Origin: an uncultured Litorilinea sp.
Lineage (GTDB): Bacteria > Chloroflexota > Anaerolineae > Caldilineales > Caldilineaceae
DNA length: 8,119 nt
Direction of reading: 5' to 3'
NCBI GenBank assembly: GCA_946885925.1
Contig: CAMPHP010000110.1
Coordinates: 1 to 8,119 of the forward strand
Below, piece after piece: positions 6,321 through 8,119 of this stretch (positions within the stretch are counted from its first letter, which is position 1; each line of letters begins with the position of its first letter). The notes below the pieces were generated by a model. The model had not been told where the DNA came from and did no database searches. It saw nothing but the letters and a program-made list of their open reading frames with translations. The position numbers and the translations under genes were made by a program.

Positions 6321-8054
6321 CTATCGACCTGCGAAGGGCAGATAGAGAGAGGGGGCGCTTTCCCCGCATGGTACTTCGATTGGTAGGACATCCACCGCGG
6401 TCGCGGTGGGTGCAGGCGGCGAGTAATAGACGATCAGGCGCAGCGACGACTTCCATTCGCTGCTTTGGATCATTAATTCATCAGCACTCGTTGAATCGAG
6501 CGTGAGGACAAGTTGCCCGCCCACTGCGTGTTGCAAGATCGCTTCGTCCAGTGGCACTTGATAGCCCGTCCCCTCGACAGTATTTGACACGGTGCCGACG
6601 ATGGGCAAGGAGTCGTTGTCACCAGTTAGATCGTCCCCTGTCCAGTTTGACGCAGCATATACCTTGATCGTCTGTGTGGCTTGCGATCCTGCCTCGGCGT
6701 TGTTGGAGGTTTGGAATCGAAGTTCGGTTTGAAGCAAGGTAGACCCGGCCAAGCCGGTCAGGTCGAACTTCACGTAGGCTTGCGTGACATCTGTGCCAGA
6801 GCCAATTTTGAGTTGTTGCGAATCGCCGTTGTGGGCTTGGGGATAGTTCCTGCTTACATAACAATCCTCAATGGCGGGCGAGACCTGCACATATTTGGTC
6901 GTCCATAGCTCTTGATAGGCGCTATAGGCAGGTAAATAGATGGCCTGGATCGGCTCTACATTGGCATCCTTGAAGATCAACCCATAACCATTGACCGGGG
7001 CGATTGGCTCGGAAAGAATGTACCAGAAGATGGGGCCTTCCACGCCATCCGCTTGGCTCAATAACGCCATCGTCTGCAACAGGTACTCCGCCTTGACCTC
7101 CTCACTGGCTACCCTCCCTGGCGTACCCTTCCAATCTGCCGTGTGAAAACCAATTGCCGTGATCCAGATCGGTTTTGCCGCCAGAGCGGGCTGTGAGGCC
7201 GTCTTCGCTTTCAAGGTGTCTAGCCGCTCGATCACCTCTTCGGGCGAGCGTCCAAAGGGGTGATAGGCCATTATGTCGAAATAGCGCTGGGCATCCAGCC
7301 GGATCAATTCATCCAGGTAGCGCTCTGCGCCACACTCACACAGTCCGCCAATCAGTACCTGGAGGGAGGGATCGACCGCCTTGATGGTTTCGTAGGCGAG
7401 TTTGAGCAGTTGCACGTACTTTTCCACCGCTTGCGCATAGGCGACCGGATCGCTCTCCTCACAGGCGACGTCGAGGCAGATGTTCCAGCCAGAGGGAATG
7501 TTGGTCTCGTTTTCAACCTCCCAATAGCGAACAACACCTTGATAATGCGTGACCACCTGAGAGAGCCAATTGCGATAGGCCTCCAGTTCAGCTGGCGTTC
7601 CCAAGTCCTTTTCCGGGTAGCTCTTCCTGATATTGCCGAGTATCTGGATGTCGTACTGTCCGATCAGGGGTATCAGACGATCATAGTAGCTCAGGGGTTG
7701 CGCCTCCCAGAAGGCGATCCGGATCCAGCTCACCCCCGCATTCTTCATCTCTTGCAAGTCGCTCTCGATGCCTGTCCAGTTATATCCCTCCTCTGTCGCC
7801 CATTTGTGTTCGGCCCTCCAGATCATCCCCTTGCGCGCAGCAGACTGTTCTCCAGCGGCTTGCGCCGCTGCCTGGCTATGGCGTTCTCCGGCACTGGCGC
7901 TGTGAGCCGCCGCGTGCAGCGTCGAGTCACCCAGAGGGAAGCCCGAAGTCAACAGTAATATGGAGCAAACAAGGAATAGATGGAACTTGCGTCCGGTGGT
8001 GCGGACAGCGTGCGTGAACGACCGCTTCATCTCTTTCCCTTTCATACATGTCAT
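6321..8054 (-). CDS. secreted clan GH-A (GH39/GH5-like) glycoside hydrolase homologue with DNRLRE beta domain; nucleophile Glu replaced by Ala
   Basis: This 577-residue exported protein has a basic stretch (K5-K23), a hydrophobic core FHLFLVCSILLLTSG (24-38) and a probable signal cleavage near the alanines at 48-55. A TIM-barrel domain spans about 75-385. WEVENETN (178-185) holds the clan GH-A 'NE' pair with acid/base E183. The strand-7 segment KPIWITAIGF (294-303) is where family members carry WxTEIG, but here the nucleophile position is A300 (codon GCA, 7155-7157). A linker leads to a beta-sandwich at about 388-544 of the DNRLRE/CBM96 type (EDCYVSRNYP, AYVKFDLTGL). A Pro/Thr-rich spacer (545-561) then leads to the tail SLYLPFAGR. 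The ATG at 8054 has GAAGGA 6 bases upstream. The ATG at 8030 (MKRSF…) would give a more ordinary signal peptide. The likely role is at the cell surface or outside, binding or formerly cleaving a polysaccharide. The substrate is unknown. Confidence 0.87.
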   Translation of the reverse strand: MTCMKGKEMKRSFTHAVRTTGRKFHLFLVCSILLLTSGFPLGDSTLHAAAHSASAGERHSQAAAQAAGEQSAARKGMIWRAEHKWATEEGYNWTGIESDLQEMKNAGVSWIRIAFWEAQPLSYYDRLIPLIGQYDIQILGNIRKSYPEKDLGTPAELEAYRNWLSQVVTHYQGVVRYWEVENETNIPSGWNICLDVACEESDPVAYAQAVEKYVQLLKLAYETIKAVDPSLQVLIGGLCECGAERYLDELIRLDAQRYFDIMAYHPFGRSPEEVIERLDTLKAKTASQPALAAKPIWITAIGFHTADWKGTPGRVASEEVKAEYLLQTMALLSQADGVEGPIFWYILSEPIAPVNGYGLIFKDANVEPIQAIYLPAYSAYQELWTTKYVQVSPAIEDCYVSRNYPQAHNGDSQQLKIGSGTDVTQAYVKFDLTGLAGSTLLQTELRFQTSNNAEAGSQATQTIKVYAASNWTGDDLTGDNDSLPIVGTVSNTVEGTGYQVPLDEAILQHAVGGQLVLTLDSTSADELMIQSSEWKSSLRLIVYYSPPAPTATAVDVLPIEVPCGESAPSLYLPFAGR

Positions 8055-8119
8055 GCAATTTCCTTCATCGACTAAATCAACGATTGAACGACTACTCCTT
8101 TGACGGGGCCTTCGTATCC

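Noticed and set aside
6392..6409. Palindrome CCACCGCG/CGCGGTGG as a terminator
   Set aside because: It lies inside the coding sequence for the glycosidase linker and has no T run. Repetitive Pro/Thr/Ala/Val codons explain it.
7260..7958. 232-codon open frame on the + strand opposite the glycosidase gene
   Set aside because: It is an antisense shadow of a well-supported gene in GC-rich DNA, with no recognisable domain and no ribosome site.

Overview
The window comes from a free-living bacterium with moderately high GC. It carries six substantial genes and no tRNA, rRNA, CRISPR array or insertion sequence that I can see. I place it tentatively in the Chloroflexota. The reasons are the combination of a GCS2-type ligase, a stand-alone PIG-L deacetylase and a Mo-bisPGD oxidoreductase, and above all a secreted glycosidase ending in a short hydrophobic tail (…SLYLPFAGR). 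That tail resembles the 'YLPL-hydrophobic-basic' ends common on secreted proteins of that phylum. This is family recognition, not a database result.

Layout from left to right. Positions 1-217 hold a possible gene tail on the + strand and a strong hairpin terminator. Positions 218-769 (-) encode a YbaK/ProX-type aminoacyl-tRNA deacylase. It is divergent from a HAD-family hydrolase (905-1675, +), which is followed after 49 bases by a GCS2-family glutamate-cysteine ligase-like enzyme (1725-3110, +). The last 23 bases of that ligase overlap the end of a convergent PIG-L/LmbE deacetylase (3088-3858, -). The deacetylase lies 12 bases downstream of a large cytoplasmic molybdopterin oxidoreductase (3871-6081, -), so these two probably form one operon. 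After an intergenic stretch with a promoter, a 13-base tandem repeat and an 18-base-pair hairpin comes a secreted clan GH-A glycosidase-like protein (6321-8054, -) with a C-terminal DNRLRE-type beta domain.

The regulatory DNA is readable. The divergent deacylase and HAD genes each have a sigma-70-like promoter whose -10 box sits so close to the ATG that the transcripts should be leaderless or nearly so. The oxidoreductase promoter is extended -10 type with a short leader and a perfect Shine-Dalgarno, which moves its start 60 bases in from the longest open frame.

The most unusual observation is in the glycosidase. The acid/base Glu is present, but the expected nucleophile Glu is replaced by Ala through what would be a single-base difference, suggesting a catalytically dead, sugar-binding protein (or a sequence error). 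A second point of interest is a GCS2 ligase beside a PIG-L deacetylase. These enzyme classes also occur in low-molecular-weight thiol pathways, but here they are convergent, so a shared pathway is speculative. I did not find a clearly new multi-gene system.
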